NCBI GenBank assembly: GCA_019914995.1
Contig: CM034138.1
Location: 3,968,001-4,032,000 of the forward strand
DNA length: 64,000 bases
Reading direction: 5' to 3'
Source of the DNA: Acanthochlamys bracteata
Lineage: Eukaryota; Streptophyta; Magnoliopsida; Pandanales; Velloziaceae
The position numbers were made by a program, and so were the translations under genes. Below the pieces are notes generated by a model. The model was given only the letters and a program-made list of their open reading frames with translations, was not told where the DNA came from and searched no databases. Shown here in pieces: positions 25,813 through 36,719 of the stretch; the stretch's first letter is position 1, and each line of letters starts with the position of its first letter.

Positions 25813-26730
25813 ACGTTCTGTACTCATATAATAAAAGAGAGGACAACAAAATCAGAAAGCCATGGTGGACCAAAAGGAAATCACCTGTTTCAAAAGAAAA
25901 GAAATGAAAATGTCTCCAATTGCTGTTGCTGTCGTTGTTGTTGCCTGGAAACAAGCCAAGTGAAAAGAGAGTGCATTTTTTTTTTCGTTTTTCTTTTTGG
26001 GTTTACATGGATCACGAACGAACGGTTGGTTGAGTCCGCATCGATCACCCCTGTCCTGTCTTCTTCTGTCAAAATCGATCGCGCTCAATTTGCGTGCATG
26101 CGCGTCAACAGTGAATTTGATTTGATTCTATTTGTAATTCCTCTACTGGCCCACTACAGTGACTCCTGTCTGCCCATTAACTCTTATGTAGCCCATATCA
26201 TTCATTCGGCCCAATACGTTATTTGTTAAGTGATCCATTTAGGTAAAGTTTACTAGAGCCCAATAAACCTCCTGCACTAGCGTGTTCTCATACCTGCACA
26301 AAATTCCAGAATGAAAGAGTTGTTATATTTCTAATGTTCAGGGCTTGTTTATTATTTTACTAAACTCACATTTTTAAATTTATTATTAATTTTAAAATAA
26401 ATTATTTTTATTAAAAAATTTATTTTTATAAAATTTAGTTTTAAAATTTACTTACAAAATAAATCTGCTAAACTTATTTTTATTAAATATTTTTAAATTT
26501 TAAATTTATTTTTTAAATTTATTTTTAAAAAATAAGCTTATCTCAAAAAAACGTTATTTACGGTATATTTGTTTCACTCCATCATAAGTGACTTTTTCTT
26601 CAAAAAAGAATCACTTCTAGGATGACTTCATATATTTAGATTAATAAATTTATTCTCACAAGAATCGGTTTAACCAAAAAATAAACTCATTATAATCACT
26701 TTCCTCCAAATAAATTTTGGAGTGTCTGAA

Positions 26731-26968
26731 ATTTAAAAGTGCTTATAAAATAAAAATTTTTTAAATAAAAATTATTTTTATTTTTTTAAAAATAAGCTCT
26801 ATTTAGTAATAATAAAAGTATGTAATCAAAAAATTTTATTACGTAAAATTTTTTTATACTTTATAAATTTTTAAATAATTTTTTTATAAATTTATAAAAT
26901 ATATAATAAAAAATATAAAATTAAAAATTACAAAATTAATTTTCTCAAATGTAATGCCGAACGGGCTC
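26731..26968 (+). repeat. AT-rich short repeat, copy of recurring family
   Basis: Starts near aaaagtgcttataaaataaa, contains the ttacgtaaaatttttttatac and taaattttt blocks, and ends aatgtaatgccgaacgggct. The CGAACGGGCT end matches the CCAAACGGGCT end of the copy near 41.36 kb, which supports a shared terminus. Confidence 0.55.
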
Positions 26969-28503
26969 AAACTCTTAGCTCCTTCATTGTTATATGGTAT
27001 ATAGAAGATTAAATCAATTGATGGTCGAAAGTTGTTAACGGCTATGCTGAAGTAATTCTATAATTACCCCAGTAGTAAAGATACGCCAAATTTTCTTGAA
27101 ACTTTGTTTTCCCAAAACTTGATTATAAGGTTTGTAAATGTTTGTTCCTTCATGCTTGAAATGCATTCATTAGATTTACACTATCAAAAGGATAACTTTA
27201 AATGTTTCAACTTAATTATTCGATCAACTTATTCGCTTTTATCGGCAGGCGATGACACTAATATCATTATGAATTATGGATGTGAATAGTGACAGACATT
27301 TAAAAATATTTGCTAAAATTAAGGTTTTTTTAAAGTTATTGTAGTGAGATTGATATTTTAATAACATACTCCTCTATTTATTATTAGATACTAAGGTTGC
27401 CCATGCACTGCATTGATAATACTTCAAAATTTTAAGAAATGCTATACTACATTTATTTTATACTTTAGGAATAACAATTTTAGAATAAAGACAGCATTGA
27501 TAATTTGTTTTAGAAATTCAATAAAGCTAGCCAATTTGATGGCCATGAGTTAGGAATTAATTTAATGAAAGAATCCAGAAAATTCTATAGAAATTGGAGA
27601 AGGTAGTAAAGATGACCTGTTCGGATTGTGATTTAATGGATTTGATTCTAATTTGAAACTTGAGTTTGAAGAAGTAAACGCAATTTACTGCGGGAAAGCA
27701 TGCATCTAACCGGGCAAAGACTCGCGCAAGGAAGGAAGTCCTTGAAGTTTTTGGAAAAAAAAATAACCTGATTAATTGGGATGGCCTAACCGTTTGAAAA
27801 TTGTAAGTATATCTACTGTACTGTTGATTTTCTCCTTGTAGATTTCTCACCTTTCAATTACTTCTCCACATGTAACTGGGTTGAACAATATTTTATGCAT
27901 TTCGCAAAGACAAGGTTTTCTTTTACTTATCAGAGCTCCTAGCCTGGTGACAAGTTTTGTTGCATCACATAAAAGTATCTATATGAAGTTTTCTGTAAGT
28001 TCTTTGTATATACGCTAAGGTGCTATGGTTCTGTACGAAGTGCATGGTTGTATCCACTACTGGCCATGCTAACCTGCAAGACAAATAAAGAAATGAAACT
28101 CGGAGGAATCACCTTTCCTGCTCTATTCATTCCATAAGTCCAGAACTATAAATGGGTGAGAAAGAATTGGAGTTCTCAAACCGAAGAGATTTACTGAAGG
28201 ATTTGCATTGGCCATCCCTTGGTTTTAGCATGATCCTACAGAAGTTCATGCATATAATGCTCAGTATACAGATACCACACTTCAGCCACAGCAGCACCGT
28301 GCTGACATCAGAATACAGAAGATACTGAAAGCTTCATACGAATGTAACTGGTTACCATGTTCAAAGAGTTTGAATATAAGTGGAAGTCTCCAATGAAGTA
28401 GCTAGGGGTTCATTTCTGAATGCTCTCAAGCTGTTTGTATAGAGTTTTATATACGAGGGTACATACATAAACTTGCTTTCTATGCGAGAGTAAAACATGT
28501 TCA

Positions 28504-29144
28504 CAAGGTTGTCAAGATCGGGATTTTAGGTAAGATCGTTTCGCTTGGGTAAGATCATAAAATCGAAATTTTATAGTAAGATCGTAAGAGTTTACAAACT
28601 AATAATTATTTAATAAATTTTTTTATTTTAATACTTAAAAAAATAAAATTTATTAATATTATAACAAACTAATAAATTTTGATTGTTGTGATTTCAGGTA
28701 ATTTTGCGGACCTTCAAATAACAGTTGTAAGCTTTTAATTATAATTTTAGAAGCAAAAAATATATGTAATTGTATAGATATATTGTTAGCTTATTGTTAT
28801 ATTGAATTTTAAATTTTTGTGTAGCTATGGACTTTTTAAGAAATTCCTCTATATTCTATAAAAAATTTCTCAAAATTATAATTTAACCTTCAAAACTTTA
28901 TAGAAAAGTCACTAAAATTTTATAAAAAAGACTTTCAAATATAGTTAATTACAAAAATTTCTTAAAAAATAAAATCGTATAAGATCGTAAAAAGATCGAG
29001 ATCTTACCGATTTTAAGATTTAAATCGGAATCTTGGTGGGATTTTACTCAAAAAATTTTTTACTTAAGATCGGGATCGTTTGGGTGAAATAAAATCGTAA
29101 AATCGTAAGATTTTAAAATTTAAATCGGGATTTTGATAACATTG
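28504..29144. mobile_element. TIR element with 8-bp target duplication (hAT-like MITE), copy 1
   Basis: The 641-bp element starts caaggttgtcaagatcggga and ends gggattttgataacattg. The end is the inverted, slightly diverged form of the start (reverse complement caatgttatcaaaatccc). It is flanked by perfect 8-bp direct repeats catgttca at 28496-28503 and 29145-29152. The interior is full of taagatcgtaaaa-like motifs in both orientations, and no protein is encoded. An 8-bp target duplication and TIRs are hallmarks of the hAT superfamily. The second copy lies at 55401-55899. Confidence 0.85.
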
Positions 29145-29152
29145 CATGTTCA

Positions 29153-29917
29153 TCCGTGTTTTTCTGCTGCCGGCCTTATGCCTCGAAACAAGTGTATCTG
29201 ATTTTCAGAGGGCTTCTTCATGATCCATGCTTATGCCATCATTTGTCAGATGAAAAGAAGAAATTACAGTCAGTTTACTCATTTCCACATTATTTTTTTG
29301 GTATACTTCTAGAAAATGGATTACTGATGCAGACTACTTTCTGGTCACACAAGCATCCAGCAGTGCCAAAGGCGACAACGGAAATAGGTGACACTTGAAG
29401 GGGAACAAGAACTTTAGTTAATAGATAATAATCCCTGCAGCAGGTTGGCACAAAACTGAATATAATTACGTTGATAGGGAGATATTGGTGATGCAAAACG
29501 TCTAAGACCTCACCATCATACCTCTATATCCTCACACCTGAAACTGTACGAGGATTAAGTTATGGCACTTGAAGAAATTGGCACGGTAAATACATTCCCC
29601 CTTGGAGCTTTCCTGAAAAATTACAAAAGTGCTAACAGGTACCGACCAAAGCTGCATCCTCTTCAGCGCAGTTTTACTTGCCGGTTTCTCTTATTCCTTT
29701 GTCTGCATATCGCAAGAAGATTTCACATCATATCTACAAAGTACAGTTTGCCAGGATGGCGCTTTGACCCTGCAGATATTGCTGGCACTGCTCTCGTTAT
29801 AACACAAAATTCAGACATCAGATGAGAACTACCAGTATTTATAATCATGATACATAAACTGGCCATGGAAATAGTTCGCTTACATTTGCTATTATTTAGA
29901 AAAGAGAACAAAAGAAA
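29153..29917. other. ribokinase 3' flank
   Basis: Mixed-composition sequence between the TIR element and the ribokinase stop codon. It contains overlapping short frames on both strands with no recognisable domain. It probably includes the ribokinase 3' UTR, with no other gene. Confidence 0.4.
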
Positions 29918-32900
29918 CTAGCAGACTGACTGAAGAAGTTGCACCACAGCATCCCTTCTAGGCATGCTTGGGATTGCACCCTTAACTTGAACACAGAGAG
30001 AAGCTGCTGCAGCTACAAAATCAAAGTCAACGACATACAATACAAGTTATTAATAACCACTTAGAAAAAAGATATGGCAGAATTCTTGTAAGAAGATAAT
30101 CAAGTACATAACTACCAGCAAATTTCAAGCACTCCTCTTTTGGTTTGCCTTCGATGAGGCTCACAGCAAACGCAGCGGTATAAGTGTCACCAGCCCCTGT
30201 TGTATCGAGAATCTTTGGAGCTGGGATAATCGGTTGTCTTTGGGGCTTCTCCCCATGAGCAAAAAGCGCAGATCCCTTATCCCCTAATTTAACTAATACC
30301 TGTTTGACACCCTGCCATTCAAAACAAATGATGATATCAGAGAGTCTGAAGTTGCAAATCATGCATTCGCCTTCCTATTTTCTAGAAACATTAATGCAAA
30401 TGTCAAATAAGTAAAAGTAGTATTATTTGTCCGAAACCTCTCATATTATAGGTTGGCAGCTTTCCGAATTTTGTTTCCAATATGGTGCAAATCACAAATT
30501 ATAAACAAAGCAGTTGAGCATCAATCCTGTGATGAATTCTCCAATCATGCCAAATAATCAGTTTAGTTCCAACTCTGCAATAGGTTGTCAAATTATGCCA
30601 AATGACCAATGCCTTTTCAAGCCAGGCATCCAAGAAGGCTGCTGATGCTCTTTGCATGAAAGTGGCAGGTACTGTAACCATATCCATGGTCACTATAGTT
30701 TGATCCTCCTTGCATGGTTTAACCATATCCAATGTAGCACACATTCTATATAAAATTACTTAACAAGTTCATTCAAGGCTTCAAAGAACCTAGATGCTAA
30801 AGAACATTTTAAGGATCTCCTACAGCAAATCTGTTGTCAATCACACTGCAAGGTTATGTATGAGGAAACTGTGATATCCAGCACCAAATATCTCCTTCAC
30901 ATCTTATGAGCTAAAACTTGGCTACTAAGGCTGCTATAAGTGCAGCACCATTCATCTACACATCATCCAAACCAATTCTCTATATTGCTACGTTCTTTAT
31001 AATTGGGACAGTTTGATGGAGTTTCACACGGTTTTGTTTCTTTAAAAAAACTACATGAGCACAATCTTGGACACTTAGGACCATTTTGATGTACTTACAC
31101 ATCAATGTCCACTATAAAGAGATAATAAGCCAACTGGTTCTTAGCATACTCAAAAACTAAGAAAAACTAAGTTTTCTACAATTCATTTTACACTAGAAAA
31201 TGGCACACCACTAGAGAGTAACACTAACATGTTTCCTTTGAAATAGTTGTCGGTACTCGGTGGAACTTCTATCACCTATTTATCTAGAGACATGACAGAG
31301 CAATAGCACGTGATGAGACATGCTCAAATTTGTAAAACTAGAACTGATTAGTAGGAACTTTAACAAAAAAATTAAACACTTAAAAGCACAAAGGTTATTT
31401 TGCTGGTGGAGCAAAAAGGTTAATATTGATCAACCACCACATGAAGATAATTACATTCATTCTAATATCGAGCGAAGTTAACCAGCATCAATGCACATCC
31501 AGGGCTTTGGATATCAAAAGCTTGAAAGACACACTAGTTGAATCTTCTTAGTGGATCATTCAGAGATAGTTGAATCTCCTTAGCTGATCATTCAGAGATA
31601 CCTCTCTCTGGGTAAATCAGTTGAGTTAGGATTTCAGTCCTAGTTATAGAAGATCATTGCCTTCTCCAATGTCACTAGTGAAGTGTTGTTACGTTGTTCA
31701 AATAATCAATTGAATTGAATAGTTAAATAAATTCACAAGTATTTACAGAAAGAACAGCAAAACCAAGGAAGCAATAATGCTCACCATCTCATGCAATTTT
31801 GATACAGCTTGAGCAATATGATCAAAGCTCTCTGTTGACTTTCCAGTCAAACGTGCCAACTCTATTTCATTTGGACTTAAAATATCCACCAGATTTAGGA
31901 GATCCTGAGGGACAGGACCCTCCATGCCCCCTGCATCTAAAATTACTGGTACCCCAGCGCTTTTTGCGGCCTGCAATAAGGACTTCGGATTAATATACTG
32001 ATTCACATAAAGGAACATAAACAAGGGTTATAATGAGAAAGAAAAACAGCTATATCACATTGATGAGAGACAACTAAATGCATATAGTTTTGTAATTATT
32101 AGACCTGACGAAGGCAAGTCAGTTCATGATTAAAAAAAATTCAAGTTTGACTATTTTATGAGTTTCTTTTAAAGTTTACATAGAGTGAAGTTGCATAGAA
32201 TCCACAGCATCTGATATGATAGGCAACCATAACTGTAGGTCAAAAGCAACTTCATCAAATTGAATGTCAAAAGCTTTCCTGAGCTGTTTCCTTGCCTAAG
32301 TTCTTCCGAGCTGTAAGGGAAAAAAATGTTATAACGCTGTAGTTTTGCAACCTTAAGGACTAATCTTATGTCAATAAAGGCCAGTTTGGGCCTTCCCTTT
32401 GGCTAAACAGTCTAAGCATCCTGTAATAGGTCATCTATTAATAAATCACTGAAGGTTGATGGTTGTGATTGAGGAGACAAGTTGCTTTGCATGCAACTGT
32501 TCCTGTTAATAATTCAGACAGATTAATCCTACTATGTCCACTACCATAAAAGTTAGAGTTTGTAAGTAGATTGGCCTTCTAATTACAGCTTTACTACAAG
32601 ATGGACTATTCAAACTTCATCATAAAATCCTAAGACCAATTTTTCTTACCATTTTAATCGTGGGAATAGTTGATCGTCATATTCAATCCATCATTCCTTA
32701 TTCTGATATGCATGTAAGACCTTCCCATAGACAACCAGTATGACAACACAATTGCAGAGACCCCTTCAATTAATTTATAGTCACATCGAAATTCTCAATA
32801 AAGTTTCCATATAAGAGAATGCAATTTTTCCCTCATTCAAATTCATCAAGAGAGCACATCCATCAACCAATGGCTCACCTTAACAACTTGGACGTTAACA

Positions 32901-33457
32901 AAATCCGGTATCTCCCTTTGCAACAACACAACCCCAGCATTTCTCACAACCTCCTCATCCTCCTTCCTCAAGGTTTGCGGCCACCCGCTAACATTCGCTC
33001 CACCAACAATCACAATGGAATTCTGCCCATTCGGCTGCAGCATAACAACAGCATTTCCAGTGGGAACTCCATCGCCAACTCTCACAAGTCTCTCAATTCC
33101 AACCCCTGCATCATCAAGTGCATCAGCAATGAGAGTCCCGTTGACATCATCACCGATCTGACCAATGAATGTTGTCGGGTGATCGAGTAGAGCGGCGCAA
33201 CAAGCTTGGTTTGCGCCTTTGCCACCGGCAAGAGTAAACCCAGTTTTAGCAGAAACGGTCTCACCGGGAAGAGGAAGGCGATCGAGCTCCAGGAAGAGGT
33301 CGGCGTTTGCGGACCCCACTACGACGATAGGTTTTGTTGTTGTTGTAGAGTTTGATTGGATCGAGGCAGAGATTGTGATCGGCCTATGGCGGTGATGGAG
33401 TGAGAAGGGCCAGGTTGGAGGGGAGCATAGAGAAGGGCGGAGAAGAGATGCTTGCAT
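29918..33457 (-). CDS. plastid ribokinase
   Basis: Phosphorylates D-ribose at O5, using ATP, to feed nucleoside-derived ribose back into metabolism; pfkB family. Four exons on the minus strand: 33457-32879, 31970-31785, 30311-30116, 30012-29918, giving 351 residues. All junctions are GT-AG and keep frame. Residues 1-42 are Ser/Arg/Pro/His-rich without acids, fitting a chloroplast transit peptide. The pfkB N-terminal signature GSANADLFLELDRLPLPGET spans 48-67, with GGKGANQ at 78-84. The C-terminal signature LDTTGAGDTYTAAF ends in the catalytic base Asp297 within GAGD. The C-terminus reads GAIPSMPRRDAVVQLL, typical of ribokinase. Intron 2 (1.47 kb) and intron 1 (0.9 kb) contain only short spurious frames; intron 1 of 32878-31971 lies just after VVK. 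The presumed 3' UTR extends left from 29917. Length is close to the Arabidopsis RBSK protein (about 380). Confidence 0.93.
31530..31605. repeat. short tandem duplication in ribokinase intron 2
   Basis: The phrase agttgaatcttcttagtgga followed by tcattcagagata occurs twice in succession with few differences, a unit of about 34 bp. Intronic, with no evident function. Confidence 0.7.
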
Positions 33458-34158
33458 TTCTTTTCTTTTCTGTTTTGCTTTTTTGGATTTGTTGATCTGC
33501 TTCAGAAATTGTTTACTTTCTACTTCGAAGTTCTAAAGAGAGAAGTTTTCTTCTCTGTATGTGTAAAAATTTCTAAAAAAAAAGCAAAATCAATTGCTAA
33601 ATTTTAAATTTTACAAAGCGTAGCAATTAAAGAATTCATTGGATCAATTATTAACCATTTCCAACAATTTCTAAAATATCTGTTATCTAATAAAGACCTA
33701 AATTTTCTAATACTAAACCAAATCTCTTTTACACGAGTAGGGCATGTTTACTAATTTTTTCAAACTCATTTTTTATAAAAACTCATTTTCAATTTTCAAA
33801 ATTACACTAAAAAAGTAGATATAAAAATTTATTTTTTAAAATTTATTTTCAAAACTAAATGCTTTTTTACAAACTCATTTTACTAAAGTGAATTTAAAGC
33901 AAAGTAAACATGTCCCTACTTAGAAAAATCTTTTGACGAACACTTGTGGCACTTGATCATGTAAACCAAAACCAAGGAACACATTCCAACTAGTTCCCGA
34001 AAAATATAAATTTGTATCGAAGTAGTAGTAACTAATCCTAACATAGAAGAGCATCGGAGAAACTAAAAAATATGAGAGATATATTATCACCGTAAATAAG
34101 AACCATGATTCTAACAGTAGTATTTGGTATCTCATAATAGAAGTGTGTGTCTAGACTC
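33458..34158. other. ribokinase promoter side and AT-rich spacer
   Basis: Immediately right of the ribokinase ATG lies its leader and promoter. From about 33.58 kb the sequence becomes AT-rich with a TIR-element-like phrase gtagggcatgtttactaatt. No gene seen. Confidence 0.4.
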
Positions 34159-34161
34159 TAA

Positions 34162-36716
34162 CGCTATGTTTGGATCGTGGGTACACTTGGGAGGGACGGT
34201 GAAAGTAAAGCATTTTCCCACTCCTACTCGTGTTTGGTAACACTTCATTATAGGTAGGCATGGGTAGCTGTTCCCTATCCTAACCACTGTTTCATAGTTA
34301 CAAGCGTACCCGCCGAATCGGCGGGTACGCGTAGGGAGACAAATTGGCTCCCACTTCTGCCCTTGTTCAGCGTCTTACCTTGTTCTCTCCTTCTCTCGAG
34401 ATGGCGTAATAGTGGATGATCAAGAAGAAGGAATTAACCGGTCGGCGTCGTTACTGCTGCCCGGCAGTAACTCGACATCGCAGACGATAGAAGAGCAACT
34501 GGCAACTGAACCAGTTTCTATCAATGTCTTAGGCAATGCAGCTTGCTGGGAATCAAAGAAACTATGGGGTTTTGGGCTTCTATAATCATCACAGTGTTCA
34601 ATTTCATGCTCAGCTTAGTAACACAAATGTTCGTCGGACATCTCGGTGAACTTGACCTTGTCGGTGCTTCAGTTGCCAATGTTGGCCTGCAAGATCTCGC
34701 TTACGGTATCATGGTACAAAGTCATATTGTTAATCTTCTTCTCTATTGTTTCCATTTTCTCCGAACAAGAAAGTTCAATTTGTTTGGTCATCAGTTTGGC
34801 ATGGCGAGCGCAGTGCAGATAGTGAGTGGTCAGGCGTACGGCGCCAAACGGTATGCCGCAATGGGCATCGTCTGCCAACGAGCTCTCTTCTTCTTCACAT
34901 CGTCGCCGCAATCCCTATTGCCTTCTTATACTGGTACTCAGCTCCATTGCTACGTGCTATTGGTATCTCTACAACCATCGCAAATGCAGGACGGGTCTAC
35001 GCGACCTTCTACCGCAACTAATTGCATTTGCATTGTACTTGCCAATGCAACGGTTCCTTCAAGCGCAGAACGTTGTCAACCCAATGACGTATATTTCCAT
35101 TACAGTGTTCGCCGTCCACGTTTTGATTTCATGGGTTGTGGTGCATAAACTTCAGTTTGGCATGATTGGGCGGCCCTGGCGTTAAGTTTCTCTTGGTGGT
35201 TGCTTGCTAGTTCTACTTGGCTTTACATTGTTCACGGCCCTCCTTGTAGGAGTACTTGGCCTGGGTTGTCAAAGAAAGCTTTCAACAATCTTTGGCCTTA
35301 CTTCAAACTCACCATTGCCTCTGCAATCATGCTTTGGTATATAAGTATTCACTAGAAAATCTTTGCTATTTCAATTTGAATAGTCGCTATTTTTGAGATT
35401 TTTCTCATACGTGCAGCTTGGAGATTTGGTACAATGAAGGTGTCGTTCTCATTTCAGGCCTGCTTCCAAATCCAGAAATTTCACTTGATTCTATTTCAAT
35501 TTGGTATTGTATTATCACTAGACATTTTTTTATTCATGCAAATCAAATTGATCACTAGATCTTCTTATTAAGATACGTCTCCTTTTGTAATTCATCAGTG
35601 CCAACTACTTAAATTGGGACATGATGGTCATGCTAGGAATCAGCGATGCAGTTAGGTCAGTAACAAGTACTTCATGTACCTTTGTTAATAATGAGTATGT
35701 CTAACTGATGGCTGCAGTGTTCGGATCAGCAACGAGCTCGGCGCAGGTCATCCAAGAGTTGCAAGACTAGCTGTGATTGTTGCGGTGACAATTCGTGTAG
35801 CTATTAGTGTGATCCTTAGTGCCATTCTTCTCATATTAAAAACACCTTTGATCAGGCTCTATACAAGCAACGAGACAGTCTTTGAGGCTGCTTCCCAACT
35901 TGTTCCTCTACTTGCAATGTCCATCTTGCTTAACGGAATCCAACCCATTCTATCAGGTACTGTAAGCTATAAGCTAATGTTATAAGCTTTACCATTTTTT
36001 TTTTATAGGGAGTAATAATGATTTGGGCGTTGCAGGCGTGGCAATTGGGAGCGGATGGCAAGCAATAGTTGCATATGTAAATGTTGGTGCTTACTACTTA
36101 GTAAGGCCTTCCGATTGCTTGTGTTCTAGGCTTCAAAACTGGTTAACAGTGAGTTAATTCTTTGATACAAAAACCAGTTTTGAGTCTTATGAATATTGTT
36201 TGATTCTTTTCTGGCGTAATTCGTTCCCCTTTTTTTTTTTTTTTTTTTGTTATTGATGTTGGCTCTTATGCCATGCATTGATTGTTCATAAAGTTATATC
36301 AATTCGGTGAGGAAACAGCATGTGTATGCTTTCATCTAATATTCTTCCAGTTTCAGTGACAGAGGTTTGCATACATTGTAATCCCTTGCTTTAATTTTAT
36401 TAAATTATATATAATATTATATAAAATTAGATTAGTATAAAAAGTTAATCTAAAAGTTATATTAATAAAATTAATTAAAAATATACTAATAAAATTAGTT
36501 TAAAGTTATATTAATAAAAGTTAGATTAATATAAATAAAAAGAATATTTAAGTTTTTTATAAAAATTTATTTTTATTATTCATGCATTTATCTATCTATC
36601 CAAACATAGTTAATTTGTTATCCTTACTATATATCCAAACATCGTAAGATTAAATAATTATTCTTTCCTATCCATCCTTTTATCCTTGTTTCTTACCTAT
36701 GAATCCAAACATACCG
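34162..36716. mobile_element. possible gene-carrying TIR element around MATE pseudogene
   Basis: The left end reads cgctatgtttggatcg and the right end atccaaacataccg. The right end's reverse complement, cggtatgtttggat, matches the left end at 13 of 14 positions. Immediately outside are TAA (34159-34161) and TAA (36717-36719), the target-site type of PIF/Harbinger elements. If real, the 2.55-kb element encloses the whole MATE pseudogene. However, tatgtttggat-like words are common (two more copies of tatccaaacat lie at 36.59-36.65 kb), and a 3-bp duplication can arise by chance, so the two ends may belong to separate small elements. Confidence 0.3.
34412..36147 (+). pseudogene. MATE (DTX) efflux transporter pseudogene
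   Basis: Remains of a multidrug and toxic compound extrusion carrier, DTX33/DTX35-like. Recognisable pieces in order: an acidic N-terminus (GTG in place of a start at 34412), then ITVFNFMLSLVTQMFVGHLG, then a short intron. Next comes FGMASAVQIVSGQAYGAKRY, followed after a frame change by PIAFLYWYSAPLLRAIG and after another by YLPMQRFLQAQNVVNPMTY. The following pieces are the SFSWWLL region, YFKLTIASAIML, LEIWYNEGVVLISGLLPNPE, NYLNWDMMVMLGISDAVSVR, ELGAGHPRVARLAVIVAVTI and LLNGIQPILSGVAIGSGWQA. At least four frame breaks are needed, for example near 34570, 34890, 35020 and 36100. A final one before the GLPIACVLGFKTG-equivalent leads to a stop, and the last exon of the family is not found. No functional protein can result. 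Exon-intron layout is kept, so this is a decayed genomic copy, not a retrocopy. Confidence 0.88.
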
Positions 36717-36719
36717 TAA

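Larger units (their letters stand above)
23520..28495. other. AT-rich intergenic region with short repeats
   Basis: No gene recognised. The region holds AT-rich repeat copies near 23.92-24.17, 25.61-25.81 and 26.73-26.97 kb. A patch of mixed composition at 25.85-26.25 kb carries overlapping 60-89-codon frames on both strands without a recognisable domain. Mixed low-coding sequence runs from 27.0 to 28.49 kb, including a 97-codon minus frame at 27557-27850 that looks non-coding. Confidence 0.45.

Noticed and set aside
30499-30744. An 81-codon minus-strand frame inside ribokinase intron 2
   Set aside because: It has no match to ribokinase or any family I know, and the flanking exons join in frame without it.
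32819-33190. A 123-codon plus-strand frame over ribokinase exon 1
   Set aside because: It is antisense to an exon with clear pfkB motifs and has no recognisable domain.
34543-35185. Three overlapping plus-strand frames of 91-201 codons taken as separate genes
   Set aside because: Each covers part of one MATE protein in a different frame, so they are pieces of a single frameshifted pseudogene.
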